A DNA stretch of 64,000 bases from DASVWZ01 sp963715675 (GCA_963715675.1 OY970265.1:2790001-2854000), one strand, 5' to 3'. Positions 8,335 through 17,457 are shown, counted from the first letter of the stretch. The notes: generated by a model from the letters alone, not told the origin. Numbers and translations: made by a program.

Positions 8335-9500
8335 GACACATACGTGAGCCGGGGAGACTGCAAGCTTGCCAGTTGGCGAACCACCCTGCCGCCCAGCCCG
8401 CTGCGCGGAGGATCAACCACAACCAGGTCTGGGTTTAGCCCGGCTCCCTTACGGCTCAGAAACTGCTCGGTCGCGGACTGGGCAGCCTTTACGCTCCCGG
8501 GAGAATTGTAGAGAAGGTCGGAGAACGAAATCGGTGACGGCTCCACTGCAATTACCTGTGCAAAACTCCCGGCGAGTGCTTTGGAAAACAGCCCCACCCC
8601 GGCATACAGATCAACTGCCATTTGCCCAGCCGCGCCGTCCGTAACCATCTTCGCGAGTTCATCAATCAAATAACGATTGGTCTGAAAGAAAGCTCCTCCA
8701 CTCACCCGATAGCAATGCTGTCCCACGCTGTACGTCAGCCCTCCTGCCCCAACCGAGACAATCGGTTTGCCATCCGGGGGAGAGTGCGTTGCGGTCGACA
8801 CCCGGAACGCGGCCACCGTGTCAGCCTGCGGCACTGCCGCCTTCAGTTCTTCGGCACATTCCCGGAGGCTGCGCCGGGGAGCGTCCGCATCGCAGTAGAG
8901 TTCAATCAGCAATCGCGCATCAGCCGAGTCAGCAAAGATCTCGATTTCTTGAATTTCCTTTGCCACATGGCCCGACCTGCCCAGATCCCACAACCCTGCA
9001 ATCGCCTGATTGATCAGCGGCGAGCTGATCGGGCACTGCTCAACCGGCAACAATTCATGCGAGTTGAACTTGTAGTATCCCAGAGCGAACCCCGGCGCGG
9101 CTTGCACTTTCAGCCGGGTTCGGTTGCGGTAATTCCACGGCGGAGACGGATGAATTTCCAGCTCGGTTCCCAGTTCCAGCTTGGCCAAACGCCGCAGATT
9201 TTCTTTCAGGATCGCCGCTTTGATTTCCAGTTGATGCTCATAGCTCGAGTGCTGATAGTGGCACCCCCCACAGCCCTGAAAATATGGGCACCGCGAATCC
9301 ACGCGATGCGCCGAAGATTCCAGTACGCCTTCGGCCTGGGCGCGGGCAAAGCTGGACTTCTGTTCAAGCAGCCTCGCCTCAACCTTTTCACCTTCCAGAA
9401 CAAAGGGCAGGAAGACGGTTTTTCCCCGGCCGTGCTCATCCGCCGGAAGTCTCGCCAGACCGTCGCCGCCATAAACGAGTTTTTCGATCGTCAGCTGCAA
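8202..9500 (-). CDS. rlmD: 23S rRNA (uracil-5-)-methyltransferase, RlmD/TrmA family
   Basis: A 432-aa SAM-dependent RNA m5U methyltransferase. The N-terminal TRAM-like domain (IEKLVYGGDGLARL) is followed by iron-sulfur cluster cysteines (CPYFQGCGGCHYQ and a later QCP), the SAM site VDLYAGVGLFSKAL, VVVDPPRSGL and the catalytic region YVSCDPATVSRDL. The family includes RlmD, RlmC and TrmA; the cluster favours an rRNA enzyme, but the exact uridine cannot be read from sequence. The 3' end overlaps the upstream frame of comEC. Confidence 0.9.
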   Translation of the reverse strand: MQLTIEKLVYGGDGLARLPADEHGRGKTVFLPFVLEGEKVEARLLEQKSSFARAQAEGVLESSAHRVDSRCPYFQGCGGCHYQHSSYEHQLEIKAAILKENLRRLAKLELGTELEIHPSPPWNYRNRTRLKVQAAPGFALGYYKFNSHELLPVEQCPISSPLINQAIAGLWDLGRSGHVAKEIQEIEIFADSADARLLIELYCDADAPRRSLRECAEELKAAVPQADTVAAFRVSTATHSPPDGKPIVSVGAGGLTYSVGQHCYRVSGGAFFQTNRYLIDELAKMVTDGAAGQMAVDLYAGVGLFSKALAGSFAQVIAVEPSPISFSDLLYNSPGSVKAAQSATEQFLSRKGAGLNPDLVVVDPPRSGLGGRVVRQLASLQSPRLTYVSCDPATVSRDLAGLLEAGYHIGRAHLVDLFPQTFHVESVFHLVR

Positions 9501-9639
9501 GGAATATGGATTGTAGACGAGAACCGGCCTGCTGGATCACCTGATGGAATGACTTGCCGAACGGGCATGACTCGTTGAAAGGAATGAGTCGTGGCAGCGC
9601 ACGACTTACAGGTGCGGAAAAAACTCCGGCCTCGCTCCA

Positions 9640-9715
9640 GATTTGAAGGGGCGCGGCTTCAGCCGCGCCGTTAACTCATTGAAATTGTGTACGCGCTTTA
9701 GCGCCCGTGGTGATC
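9640..9715. repeat. REP-like palindromic repeat, copy 1
   Basis: Two hairpins in a fixed order: GCGCGGCTTCAGCCGCGC, then GCGCTTTAGCGC about 30 bases later. The same pair recurs near 10540-10605 and 12735-12800 with different loops. Such paired palindromes are typical REP/BIME-like intergenic repeats. No RAYT transposase is in this window. Confidence 0.7.
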
Positions 9716-9743
9716 TTCTTCAACATCATCTACAAGGTCATTC

Positions 9744-10454
9744 CTACATATAGAACAAGCTCAGGCGCGGCAATCCGTATTTCTCCAGCAGACGTTTGTG
9801 TGCATACTGTTTCTGCAGATTCTCGATCTGCCCCGCCTGCATCTTGCGCCGGTACGGCGCCAGTTCGCGATCGGCCTCGGCCCGAACCGCGACAATCTGC
9901 TCGTCGGGAATGGCGGCGAGCAACACGGCAAACAACTTTTCTTCCGCCACTGTGAGCCGCCGTTCCAGGTCTTCCAGACTCGGCAGAGTTTTCCTGGCCT
10001 CCAGCTCGTTTGAAATCTCGCGCAACGTCCGCGCCGTTTCCTTTGCCAGCGGCCCGGGGGTGATACCGGCTCGCTCCGGCAATTTCGCCGATTCCATCTG
10101 ATCGGCGTTGCGCCGCAAGAATCCGCAAATGTCGGCCACCTGAAATCCCGGCGGAGCCTCCGGCGTTCTCTGGTCCGGCGCTGCCCCCACCGCCGCTTCT
10201 TTCATTTCTTCCGCCGCCACCAGCACCGCCTGCGCGCACCAGGCCAGCCCATTGATCTTTCGCGTTTTCGAAGGCCTCCGCTCATATTTGTCGAACGCCT
10301 CGTCAATGCCGCGCAAAACCGCTTCCAGCGGGATGCCGGCGTCTTTCCACGTCTCTATCAACGCCCAATCAAAAGTCGAAAGCAGCAGGATGCCTCCCCG
10401 TCGCCGCTGGAAATGCTCCTCGATTTCGGTGAAATAGTTGAAATAATTTTCCAC
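9744..10454 (-). CDS. Conserved hypothetical protein (acidobacterial)
   Basis: A 236-aa soluble protein, rich in charged and helical segments (ETARTLREISNELEARKTL and LEDLERRLTVAEEKLFAVLL suggest a coiled coil). The N-terminus MENYFNYFTEIEEHFQRRRGG is well formed. No domain, motif or signal peptide is recognised. It stands alone between two copies of the same palindromic repeat. Confidence 0.7.
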   Translation of the reverse strand: MENYFNYFTEIEEHFQRRRGGILLLSTFDWALIETWKDAGIPLEAVLRGIDEAFDKYERRPSKTRKINGLAWCAQAVLVAAEEMKEAAVGAAPDQRTPEAPPGFQVADICGFLRRNADQMESAKLPERAGITPGPLAKETARTLREISNELEARKTLPSLEDLERRLTVAEEKLFAVLLAAIPDEQIVAVRAEADRELAPYRRKMQAGQIENLQKQYAHKRLLEKYGLPRLSLFYM

Positions 10455-10534
10455 GACGGCTCGAAGCTGTCCTATAAATGGTTTTGGGCAGGTTTACAGG
10501 TTGCCGAAAAACCCCAACCTAAATCCTGATTTGA

Positions 10535-10610
10535 AAGGGCGCGGCTTCAGCCGTGCCGTAGAGTCCTACAAAACATTTCGGGCTTTAGCCCCTGAGGAAA
10601 CGCTCATCTT
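10535..10610. repeat. REP-like palindromic repeat, copy 2
   Basis: Contains GGGCGCGGCTTCAGCCGTGCC followed by GGGCTTTAGCCC, the same two-hairpin layout as at 9640, and is preceded by TTGCCGAAAAACCCC, which is also found before the third copy. Confidence 0.65.
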
Positions 10611-10626
10611 ATACCTTCAGAGCTTG

Positions 10627-11532
10627 TCAACGATTCTTGCTGGAGGATTTCGCCGGCGCTCGCTGCGACCCTCCACCATCCGCCGCATCCCCCTGGCGAG
10701 GCGGCTTCCCGCTCGCATTCCGTTCCCAGATGATGCGCAGCCCCTCCAGCGTGAGGAAGTCGTCGACGTGCTTGATGTGCTTTGAGCCGGTTCCGATGAG
10801 CCGCGCCAGCCCGCCGGTGGCGATTACCCTGGCTTCTGCTCCCACCTCCGGCGCCAGCAGATCCAAAATGCCATCCACCAGCCCAAGGTAGCCGTAGTAA
10901 AGTCCGGACTGCAGGCTGCCCACCGTGTTCGTGCCGATAATTCGCGCCGGCTTCCGAATGTCAACCCGCGGCAGCCGCGCCGTGCGCGAGAACAAAGCGT
11001 CCGCTGAAATCTTGATGCCCGGGCAAATCACCCCGCCCATGTATTCTCCCTTGCCGGTGACGCAGTCGAACGTGGTGGCCGTGCCGAAATCCACCACAAT
11101 GCACGGCCCTCCATACTTTTCAAACGCCGCCACCGAGTTGACAATCCGATCGGCCCCCACCTCGGCGGGATTCTCATACAACACCGGCATCCCGGTCTTG
11201 ATCCCGGGCCCGATGAACAGCGGTTTCACGTTGAAATACCGTTCGCAGACCTGCCGCAGCGTGGAATCCAGCGGCGGCACCACCGATGAAATCACAATGC
11301 CGTGAATCCCCTTTGCTTCCAGGTTGTCCATGGCAAAAAGATTGCGGAACAGTACGCCGTATTCGTCCACCGTGTGGTTGGCGATGGTGGCCACGCGCCA
11401 GTTGGCCACCAGCAGTTCATAGTGCGCCGCATCGCTCGCCGCCACCGCCGATTTTGCCGGCGGGATCTTCGCCACCTTGGCGAACACCCCCAGCACCGTA
11501 TTCGTATTGCCGACGTCAAGGACTAGCAGCAT
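10627..11532 (-). CDS. coaX: Type III pantothenate kinase
   Basis: Catalyses the first step of coenzyme A synthesis, ATP-dependent phosphorylation of pantothenate. The start is ATG 11532 (MLLVLDVGNTNTVLGVF), which gives the phosphate-binding DVGNTN at the very N-terminus as in other CoaX proteins; the longer frame upstream runs into a repeat. Further ASKHA-fold motifs are SSVVPPLDSTL, GADRIVNSVAA and VVDFGTATTFD. The C-terminal ~25 residues are a polar, low-complexity tail. It lies downstream of birA on the same strand and is probably in an operon with birA and perhaps nadC. Confidence 0.95.
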   Translation of the reverse strand: MLLVLDVGNTNTVLGVFAKVAKIPPAKSAVAASDAAHYELLVANWRVATIANHTVDEYGVLFRNLFAMDNLEAKGIHGIVISSVVPPLDSTLRQVCERYFNVKPLFIGPGIKTGMPVLYENPAEVGADRIVNSVAAFEKYGGPCIVVDFGTATTFDCVTGKGEYMGGVICPGIKISADALFSRTARLPRVDIRKPARIIGTNTVGSLQSGLYYGYLGLVDGILDLLAPEVGAEARVIATGGLARLIGTGSKHIKHVDDFLTLEGLRIIWERNASGKPPRQGDAADGGGSQRAPAKSSSKNR

Positions 11533-11568
11533 ATGAAAAACACGCGGGAAGAACTCTCTTGAACCGTC

Positions 11569-11597
11569 GATGTGGGCGCGGGCGTCCCCGCCCGTGC
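11569..11597. repeat. Short GC-rich palindromic repeat, copy 1
   Basis: The core GCGTCCCCGCCCGTG, preceded by GATGTGGGCGCG, can form a hairpin (CGGGCG with CGCCCG). It recurs at 12858-12886 with two changes. Both copies are intergenic. Confidence 0.55.
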
Positions 11598-11614
11598 TGA
11601 GCCCCACGGCAAAT

Positions 11615-12673
11615 TCATCTCGCTCGTACCGTGCCGCTCAGCACCGTCCGCAATCCCTGCGCCGTTCGAACCTGCAGAAACCCGCGCCCATCCAGCCCTT
11701 CCGTAACCCCTTCGAAACCGCCCTTCTCTTCCACTTGAACCTGCCGCCCCTGCACCGACGATGACCGTTCTTGAAAGCGCTGCAGAACGGAATTCCGCGC
11801 CTCCGGATTCTCCAGCAGGTTCCGGTATTCGCGATCCAGCGATTTTAACAAAGCGCCGCACAGTTCCACCCGCGACCATTCCGTGCCCGTCGCCATGCCC
11901 AGCGACGTCGCAATCGAAGCCAAATCCGGCGGAAAGTTCTTCTGGTTCACGTTGATTCCGAATCCCACCACCACGTGCTTCACCCGGGTCACCTCGGCGT
12001 GCATCTCGATCAGGATCCCGCACACTTTTTTCCCGGCAATCAGCACGTCGTTGGGCCATTTCAGGTCGACGTTGACTCGAGAATCGATTTCCTGCACCGC
12101 GGAGTGCACTGCCAGTCCACTCGCCAGTGCAAGCACCAGAACGTCGGAAGGCAGCAACGCGGGCCGCAACACGAGCGAACAATAAATTCCCGCCGAACGT
12201 GCCGAGTACCACTGGTTGGCGGCTCGGCCCCGGCCCGCGGTTTGCTGCTCCGCCACGAAGACGCTTCCCTCCGCCGCGCCCGCGGCGGCCGCCTCCATCG
12301 CCGCCGTGTTGGTCGATCCAACCTTGTAGTAATGATGGATGTGCTTGCTGAAGATCGTGCCTTGCACCAGCGGCCCAAGAATCTCCGGCAGCAGCAGGTC
12401 CGGCATCGACCGCAGTTGATACCCGGTCGCTGGGCGGCCGGCGATGTCCACTCCCAGTTCCCGCAGTTGCTGCACCAGGCGCCAGACTTCGAAGCGGCTG
12501 GTTCCGATCTCCGAAGCGATCTTGGTGCCGCTCACCACCACCGTCGCATACGAAGTCAGCAGCCGCACGATCCGCCCCAGGCGGGCATCCGTCTGCGCCG
12601 ACGGCAGGTCTACCGGAGACTTTTTCCGGCTTCGAGTTTTCCGGCTTTTGTCGATGCGGAGATTATGAGGCAA
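11615..12673 (-). CDS. birA: Biotin-protein ligase and biotin operon repressor
   Basis: A 352-aa enzyme that activates biotin as biotinyl-AMP and attaches it to carrier proteins. An N-terminal winged helix (SGTKIASEIGTSRFEVWRLV, about 48-70) precedes the ligase domain with GSTN, the biotinyl-AMP loop GRGR, KWPNDVL and GFGINVN, and an SH3-like C-terminal domain (VEEKGGFEGVTEGLDGRGFL). The DNA-binding domain means it may also repress transcription. A basic 20-residue N-terminal extension is unusual. Downstream is coaX. Confidence 0.95.
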   Translation of the reverse strand: MPHNLRIDKSRKTRSRKKSPVDLPSAQTDARLGRIVRLLTSYATVVVSGTKIASEIGTSRFEVWRLVQQLRELGVDIAGRPATGYQLRSMPDLLLPEILGPLVQGTIFSKHIHHYYKVGSTNTAAMEAAAAGAAEGSVFVAEQQTAGRGRAANQWYSARSAGIYCSLVLRPALLPSDVLVLALASGLAVHSAVQEIDSRVNVDLKWPNDVLIAGKKVCGILIEMHAEVTRVKHVVVGFGINVNQKNFPPDLASIATSLGMATGTEWSRVELCGALLKSLDREYRNLLENPEARNSVLQRFQERSSSVQGRQVQVEEKGGFEGVTEGLDGRGFLQVRTAQGLRTVLSGTVRAR

Positions 12674-12724
12674 AAAGGCCGCTGACTACAATGCAGCCCC
12701 TAAACTGGCTGCCGAAAAACTCGG

Positions 12725-12805
12725 GTTTGGGGTGGCGCAGCGCTTCAGCGCTGCGATAACTGTTTTCTTATCACCACGCGCTTTAGCGCCCGAGGCGAGC
12801 TTTTT
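12725..12805. repeat. REP-like palindromic repeat, copy 3
   Basis: Contains GGCGCAGCGCTTCAGCGCTGCG and, after about 25 bases, GCGCTTTAGCGCCCGAGG. Same layout as the copies at 9640 and 10535, and preceded by the shared CTGCCGAAAAACTC. Confidence 0.65.
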
Positions 12806-12857
12806 AACCCCATCGACGATCTTTTCAGCAGCCTGATGACCAGCCCTGATTAACTCG

Positions 12858-12886
12858 TCGATGTAGGCGCGCGCGTCCCCGCCCGT
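12858..12886. repeat. Short GC-rich palindromic repeat, copy 2
   Basis: Near-identical to the element at 11569-11597 (TAGGCGCGCGCGTCCCC against TGGGCGCGGGCGTCCCC). Confidence 0.5.
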
Positions 12887-12998
12887 GCGGGGCCCATCAT
12901 ACTGAAGCAGCAATCACTGATGCAGGGACAGTGCCGCCGCGTGGCTTCCCTTAATCCCCCCGGACGCTCGCCGCAGACTGGCAATCGGGGGAAAGCAC

Positions 12999-13877
12999 TT
13001 ACGCCGGACCAATCCGCATGCTCAAATCCACCGCCGGCGCCGAATGAGTCAGTGCACCCACGGAAATAAAGTTCACGCCCGTCTCCGCATAGCCGCGCAC
13101 GTTCTCCAGATTCACCCCGCCCGACACTTCCAGAGGAATGCGGCGCCCTGCCGTGGAGCACCGTTGCACCGCCAGCTTCACGTGATCGACGGACATGTTG
13201 TCCAGCAGAATCGCCTCCGCCCCGTGCTCCAATGCCTCGTTGAGTTCCTCCAGCGTCCGCACTTCGATCTCGATGATCTGTGCCCCGCGCCGGTTCCGGA
13301 CGGCCCGTTCCAGGGCCGGCACAACCCCGCCCGCCAGCGCGATGTGATTGTTCTTGATCAGGACTCCGTCGGAAAGATCCAGCCGATGGTTCTGCCCGCC
13401 TCCGCAGCGCACCGCATACTTGTCGAGCATCCGCAGTCCGGGCGCGGTTTTTCGCGTGTCCAGGATTCGCGCCTTCGTCCCCGATACCGCATCCACAAAC
13501 TTGCGCGTGAGCGTAGCGATCCCGCTCAACCGCTGCATCAGGTTCAGAATCACCCGCTCGCAGGAAAGCAGCACCCGGGCATTGTGCCGAATCACCGCAA
13601 CCGACTGCCCTTTGTGCAGCCGAACCCCATCGAAAATCTCAGGATGCGTGGTGACTTCATAATGCGAGGTTACCGCGCCATCGAGGGACGCATAGACATC
13701 GAGAATGCGCGCAATCCCGCCAATGCCGGCAAGAATGCACTCCTGCTTGGCCAGGATGGTGGCCGCTGCGAGTTGACCGGGATCAACGCAGGCGTAGCTC
13801 GTCGCATCGCGCGTCGCCCGGTCTTCCTGCAGCGCGTTTTCTAATACCGCGGTAATCCGTCGGCTATTCCAGTCCAC
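12999..13877 (-). CDS. nadC: Nicotinate-nucleotide pyrophosphorylase (quinolinate phosphoribosyltransferase)
   Basis: A 292-aa enzyme making nicotinate mononucleotide from quinolinate and PRPP in NAD synthesis. The family motifs are present: LNLMQRLSGIATLT, ILDTRKTAPGLRMLDKYAVR, GGGQNHRLDLSDGVLIKNNHI, EVRTLEELNEALEHGAEAILLDNMS and EVSGGVNLENVRGYAETGV, in the usual order. Length is normal. It begins with ATG at 13877. It is on the same strand as birA, with about 320 bases of repeats between. Confidence 0.96.
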   Translation of the reverse strand: MDWNSRRITAVLENALQEDRATRDATSYACVDPGQLAAATILAKQECILAGIGGIARILDVYASLDGAVTSHYEVTTHPEIFDGVRLHKGQSVAVIRHNARVLLSCERVILNLMQRLSGIATLTRKFVDAVSGTKARILDTRKTAPGLRMLDKYAVRCGGGQNHRLDLSDGVLIKNNHIALAGGVVPALERAVRNRRGAQIIEIEVRTLEELNEALEHGAEAILLDNMSVDHVKLAVQRCSTAGRRIPLEVSGGVNLENVRGYAETGVNFISVGALTHSAPAVDLSMRIGPA

Positions 13878-13911
13878 AGTTCAATGTGAGGCGGGCACCC
13901 CCGCACAACTC

Positions 13912-14451
13912 TTACTTCGACAGTCTGTGTCTATCCTCACGAAGTTCCTTCAAAATGCTCAATAGATCGCTACCGGATGGCTTAGGGTCAGGATAATGGA
14001 AATTCACGAAAATCCAATGGCCATCGTGTTTTACAATTTCAGCAGTTACAGTCGGTTTCTGGACTGTAACGCCGGGACACTCGGCATTAACCTCCACAAA
14101 ATAGCGGCCCTCCTTTCGAACAACGTCCCCGGCTTTGTAGGGAGCACAGGGATCTTGCCCGCTCAGGAAAGGGTCGAAGTCTAGGCCAACAATTTCTTTC
14201 GCTTTGGATTGGGCGTTCTCATCCTCCTTCAATGCACCGACAAGTTTCGTGTCAAAGCATGAGGCCCTTTTTTGCCAACCGAAATCCTTATTGCTTTCCG
14301 CAGCCTTCGTGGCTCCCGGTGCGTACCAATCGTAAAACGCCTGCACAAATTCGCGAGCAGAACCGTTGTCACTCGTTCTCTCTTGGGCACCAAGTGAGCT
14401 CGCCAAAATCATGAGAACGAAGGTAAAGGCCAGCGATTTGGAGTATCTCAT
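13912..14451 (-). CDS. Secreted DUF3828-like protein
   Basis: A 179-aa protein with a clear signal peptide (LAFTFVLMILASSLGAQ). The mature part has REFVQAFYDWYAP near the N-terminus and ends with GHWIFVNFHYP, the layout of DUF3828-type small periplasmic proteins with a cystatin/NTF2-like fold. No catalytic motif is visible. It is followed by valS on the same strand with a 39-base gap. Confidence 0.7.
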   Translation of the reverse strand: MRYSKSLAFTFVLMILASSLGAQERTSDNGSAREFVQAFYDWYAPGATKAAESNKDFGWQKRASCFDTKLVGALKEDENAQSKAKEIVGLDFDPFLSGQDPCAPYKAGDVVRKEGRYFVEVNAECPGVTVQKPTVTAEIVKHDGHWIFVNFHYPDPKPSGSDLLSILKELREDRHRLSK

Positions 14452-14490
14452 TTGGCTAATCCATTTTTTCTTAACGACAGAGATTCTTCT

Positions 14491-17313
14491 TCAACCCAAT
14501 TCCGTCAGCTTACTCACTGTCTTCTCTCGCAACACCGCTAACTCTTTTTGACGCTTGCGAATTCCCTCCACCACCTGCGCCGGAGCCTTTGCCAGAAACT
14601 GTTCGTTGGACAACTGTCGCTGGCCGTTCGCCATCTCTTTCTCAATCTTCTCCAACTCCTTGGTCAGCCGTTCCCGTTCGGCGGCAACATCGACCTTTCT
14701 CTCGTATATCACGTGAACATCGAATCGCGCAGTGTGCCGTGCCCCCGCGACCTTGGCTAATGACTCTTCAACGAACTTCACGCTCTCGACACTCCCCAAC
14801 CGTTCCACCGCCGCCAGATTCCCCTCGATCAGCTTGCGAATCTCCGGCTCCGGCGCGTGCACCGCGATCGGCACTTTCACTTTCGGTTCCACTTTCAATT
14901 CGGCGCGGAGGTTCCTCACGCTCACAATCAGATCTTGCAGCACCGCCATTTCCCTCTCGGCCGCCAAGTCAATCTGCTTCTCATCGGCACTCGGATACGC
15001 CGCCAGCGCAATCGACTTCAGCGGAGGCTCGCCGGCATACACCGCATGCCACACTTCCTCGGTAATGAACGGCATCACCGGATGCAGCAGCCGCAACGCT
15101 CCATCAAAAAGATTCACCAGATTCGCGCAAGCCGCCCGTGAACTTTCCGTGCTCGCACTGTCGAGCAGCCGGGGCTTAATCAGTTCGAGATACCAGTCGC
15201 AAAACTCGCCCCAGAAGAAATCGTAGATGCGATTCGCCGCCTCATGAAATCGAAACGTCTCCAGAGATTCATTCACCTCCGCTGCCACCCGGTTGAACCG
15301 CGAAAGAATCCACCGGTCCTCCAGCGTCGCCGTCGTGAAACCGGAAATACCACCGCCCGTGTGGGGCGGACATTCCTGTCCGCCTCCGGGCCGAAGGCCC
15401 GGCTCCACCCGGTCCACATTCATGAACATGAACCGCGCCGCGTTCCAAATCTTGTTGGCAAACGCCCGATACCCATCCGTGCGGCTCTCATTGAACGCAA
15501 TGTCCGTTCCCGGAGCCGCCATCGCTGCCAGCGTAAACCGCGTCGCATCCGTGCCGAATCGCTCAATCACCTCCAGTGGATCCACCACATTCCCCTTCGT
15601 CTTCGACATCTTCTGCCGCTCGGCATCCCGCACCAGCGCATGAATATAAACCTGCCGGAACGGCACGCTGTCATCTTTTTTCTCGCCCCAGCCGCTCGCC
15701 GCCTTCAGCTTCCGATCCTGCTCATGCCCACCCATGAAGTGGCAGCCAAACATAATCATGCGCGCCACCCAGAAAAACAGAATCTCGTAAGCCGTAATCA
15801 GCAGCGTCGTCGGATAAAACACTTCCAGATCCCGCGTCTTCTCCGGCCACCCCAGCGTGGTAAACGGCAGCAGCCCCGAAGAAAACCATGTATCCAGCAC
15901 ATCCCTATCCTGCTTCAATTCGCCGCCGCACTTCCCGCACTTCGCCGGAGCCTCCCGCGCCACAATAATTTCCCCGCAACCGCAATGCCACGCCGGAATC
16001 CGGTGCCCCCACCACAACTGCCGCGAGATGCACCAGTCGTGAATGTTATTCATCCAGTTCAGATAAATCTGCTTGTAGTTCTCCGGCGTGATCGTGATCT
16101 CGCCCCGCTCCACCACTTCAATTGCCTTCTGCGCCAGTGGCTGAATCCGGATGAACCACTGCGTCGAAAGCCGCGGCTCAACCACCGTCCCGCACCGGTC
16201 GCACTTCCCCAGCGCCACCGTGTAATCTTTCTCGCCCGCCAGAAATCCCTGCTCGCGCAAATCTTCCAGCACCCGCTCCCGCGCCGCATGTCGGCTCAAT
16301 CCCGCATACGGCCCGGCATTCTGATTCATGTGCGCGTGCTCGTCGATCACCTCGATCTGCGCCAGATTGTGCCGTAACCCTGCCTGAAAATCGTTCGGAT
16401 CATGTGCCGGCGTCACCTTCACCGCGCCCGTCCCAAACTCCGGCTGCGCCAGTTCATCCGGAATGATCGGAATCTCCCGCTTCATCAGCGGCAGCAAAAC
16501 TTTCTTCCCCTGCAGATGCCTATAGCGCTCATCTTTCTCATTCACCGCGACCGCGCTGTCTCCCAGCATCGTCTCCGGCCGCGTCGTCGCCACCGTAATA
16601 AACTCATCCGCCCCAATCACCGGATACCGAATCTCCCACAGCTTCCCCGCCACTTCTTCATGCTTCACTTCCAGATCCGAAATCGCCGTCTCGCACCGCG
16701 GGCACCAGTTCACAATGTATTTGCCGCGATAGATCAGACCTTCCTCATGCAGCCGGACAAACACCTCCCGCACCGCATGCGAAAGGTTCTCATCCATCGT
16801 GAAATATTCGCGGTCCCAATCCACCGACGCGCCCAGCCGCTTCATCTGGTCGAGAATCGCCCCGCCATAATGCCGCTTCCACTCCCACACCCGCTCAATA
16901 AACTTCTCGCGTCCCAGATCGCGCCGCTTCTTGCCTTCCGTCGCCAGTTGCCGTTCCACCATCATCTGCGTCGCAATGCCCGCGTGGTCCGTTCCCGGCA
17001 GCCACAGCGTGAGGAATCCCCGCATCCGATGCCAGCGCACAATAATGTCCATCTGCGTCTGGTTGAGCATGTGGCCCATGTGCAGGCGTCCAGTCACATT
17101 CGGCGGCGGCAACAGCAAAGTGAACACCGGCCGCGTCTCGCCTGTGTGGGGCGGACATTCCTGTCCGCCTCTGTCTACTCCGCAACTCCCGCTTTCTGAG
17201 GTCGCCTGCCGCGGCGGGGTCTCCACATGAAAAATCTTCTCGCGGATCCAGTACTCCGCCCAGCGCGTTTCAATCGCGCCCGGATCGTAAGCTTTTGGCA
17301 GGTCGTGAGGCAT
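14491..17313 (-). CDS. valS: Valyl-tRNA synthetase carrying two in-frame palindromic repeat insertions
   Basis: Class I synthetase of 940 aa charging tRNA-Val. The HIGH motif is in LPPPNVTGRLHMGHML and the KMSKS motif in ERQKMSKTKGNVVDP; the CP1 editing domain lies between (TVATTRPETMLGDSAVAV), then the anticodon-binding domain and a C-terminal coiled coil (ERERLTKELEKIEKEMANGQ). Unusually, the peptide GGQECPPHTG occurs twice, around residues 49-58 and 647-656, each encoded by the same palindromic DNA repeat inserted in frame. Both lie in places where the family tolerates length change: before the Rossmann fold and between catalytic and anticodon domains. The gene is otherwise intact. Confidence 0.96.
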   Translation of the reverse strand: MPHDLPKAYDPGAIETRWAEYWIREKIFHVETPPRQATSESGSCGVDRGGQECPPHTGETRPVFTLLLPPPNVTGRLHMGHMLNQTQMDIIVRWHRMRGFLTLWLPGTDHAGIATQMMVERQLATEGKKRRDLGREKFIERVWEWKRHYGGAILDQMKRLGASVDWDREYFTMDENLSHAVREVFVRLHEEGLIYRGKYIVNWCPRCETAISDLEVKHEEVAGKLWEIRYPVIGADEFITVATTRPETMLGDSAVAVNEKDERYRHLQGKKVLLPLMKREIPIIPDELAQPEFGTGAVKVTPAHDPNDFQAGLRHNLAQIEVIDEHAHMNQNAGPYAGLSRHAARERVLEDLREQGFLAGEKDYTVALGKCDRCGTVVEPRLSTQWFIRIQPLAQKAIEVVERGEITITPENYKQIYLNWMNNIHDWCISRQLWWGHRIPAWHCGCGEIIVAREAPAKCGKCGGELKQDRDVLDTWFSSGLLPFTTLGWPEKTRDLEVFYPTTLLITAYEILFFWVARMIMFGCHFMGGHEQDRKLKAASGWGEKKDDSVPFRQVYIHALVRDAERQKMSKTKGNVVDPLEVIERFGTDATRFTLAAMAAPGTDIAFNESRTDGYRAFANKIWNAARFMFMNVDRVEPGLRPGGGQECPPHTGGGISGFTTATLEDRWILSRFNRVAAEVNESLETFRFHEAANRIYDFFWGEFCDWYLELIKPRLLDSASTESSRAACANLVNLFDGALRLLHPVMPFITEEVWHAVYAGEPPLKSIALAAYPSADEKQIDLAAEREMAVLQDLIVSVRNLRAELKVEPKVKVPIAVHAPEPEIRKLIEGNLAAVERLGSVESVKFVEESLAKVAGARHTARFDVHVIYERKVDVAAERERLTKELEKIEKEMANGQRQLSNEQFLAKAPAQVVEGIRKRQKELAVLREKTVSKLTELG
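15364..15384. repeat. Palindromic repeat inserted in valS, copy 1
   Basis: GGCGGACATTCCTGTCCGCC (15365-15384) is an 8-bp stem with TTCC loop. In the valS frame it codes for part of GGQECPPHTG. The same palindrome occurs at 17150-17169. Confidence 0.85.
17149..17169. repeat. Palindromic repeat inserted in valS, copy 2
   Basis: Identical palindrome to 15365-15384, also followed by the CCCCACAC-type flank and read in the same frame and orientation. It sits within a ~25-codon insert before the PPPNVTG motif. Confidence 0.85.
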
Positions 17314-17443
17314 GGAAAGTGCTCAGAACTCACCAGTCAGCGATCAGCCAGCCAGGGTGCGGGACGTCCCGAATCCTCCCTGACAGAATGCTGAGTGCTG
17401 AATGCTGAGTGCTATTTCGATCTTACAGTCCGCTGGAAAAACC

Positions 17444-17457
17444 GGCAAACCACCGGA
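17444..17457. repeat. Target-site repeat 1 (left end of element A)
   Basis: GGCAAACCACCGGA, found again at 36555-36568 and 47175-47188 in the same orientation. It lies about 130 bases upstream of valS and directly abuts the left inverted terminal repeat of element A. Including chance matches on each side, the shared sequence is CCGGCAAACCACCGGAGG. Confidence 0.85.

Noticed and set aside
15244..16377. Long open frame (377 codons) antisense to valS
   Set aside because: It is a shadow of the GC-rich valS gene: Arg/Pro/His-rich composition and no ribosome site.
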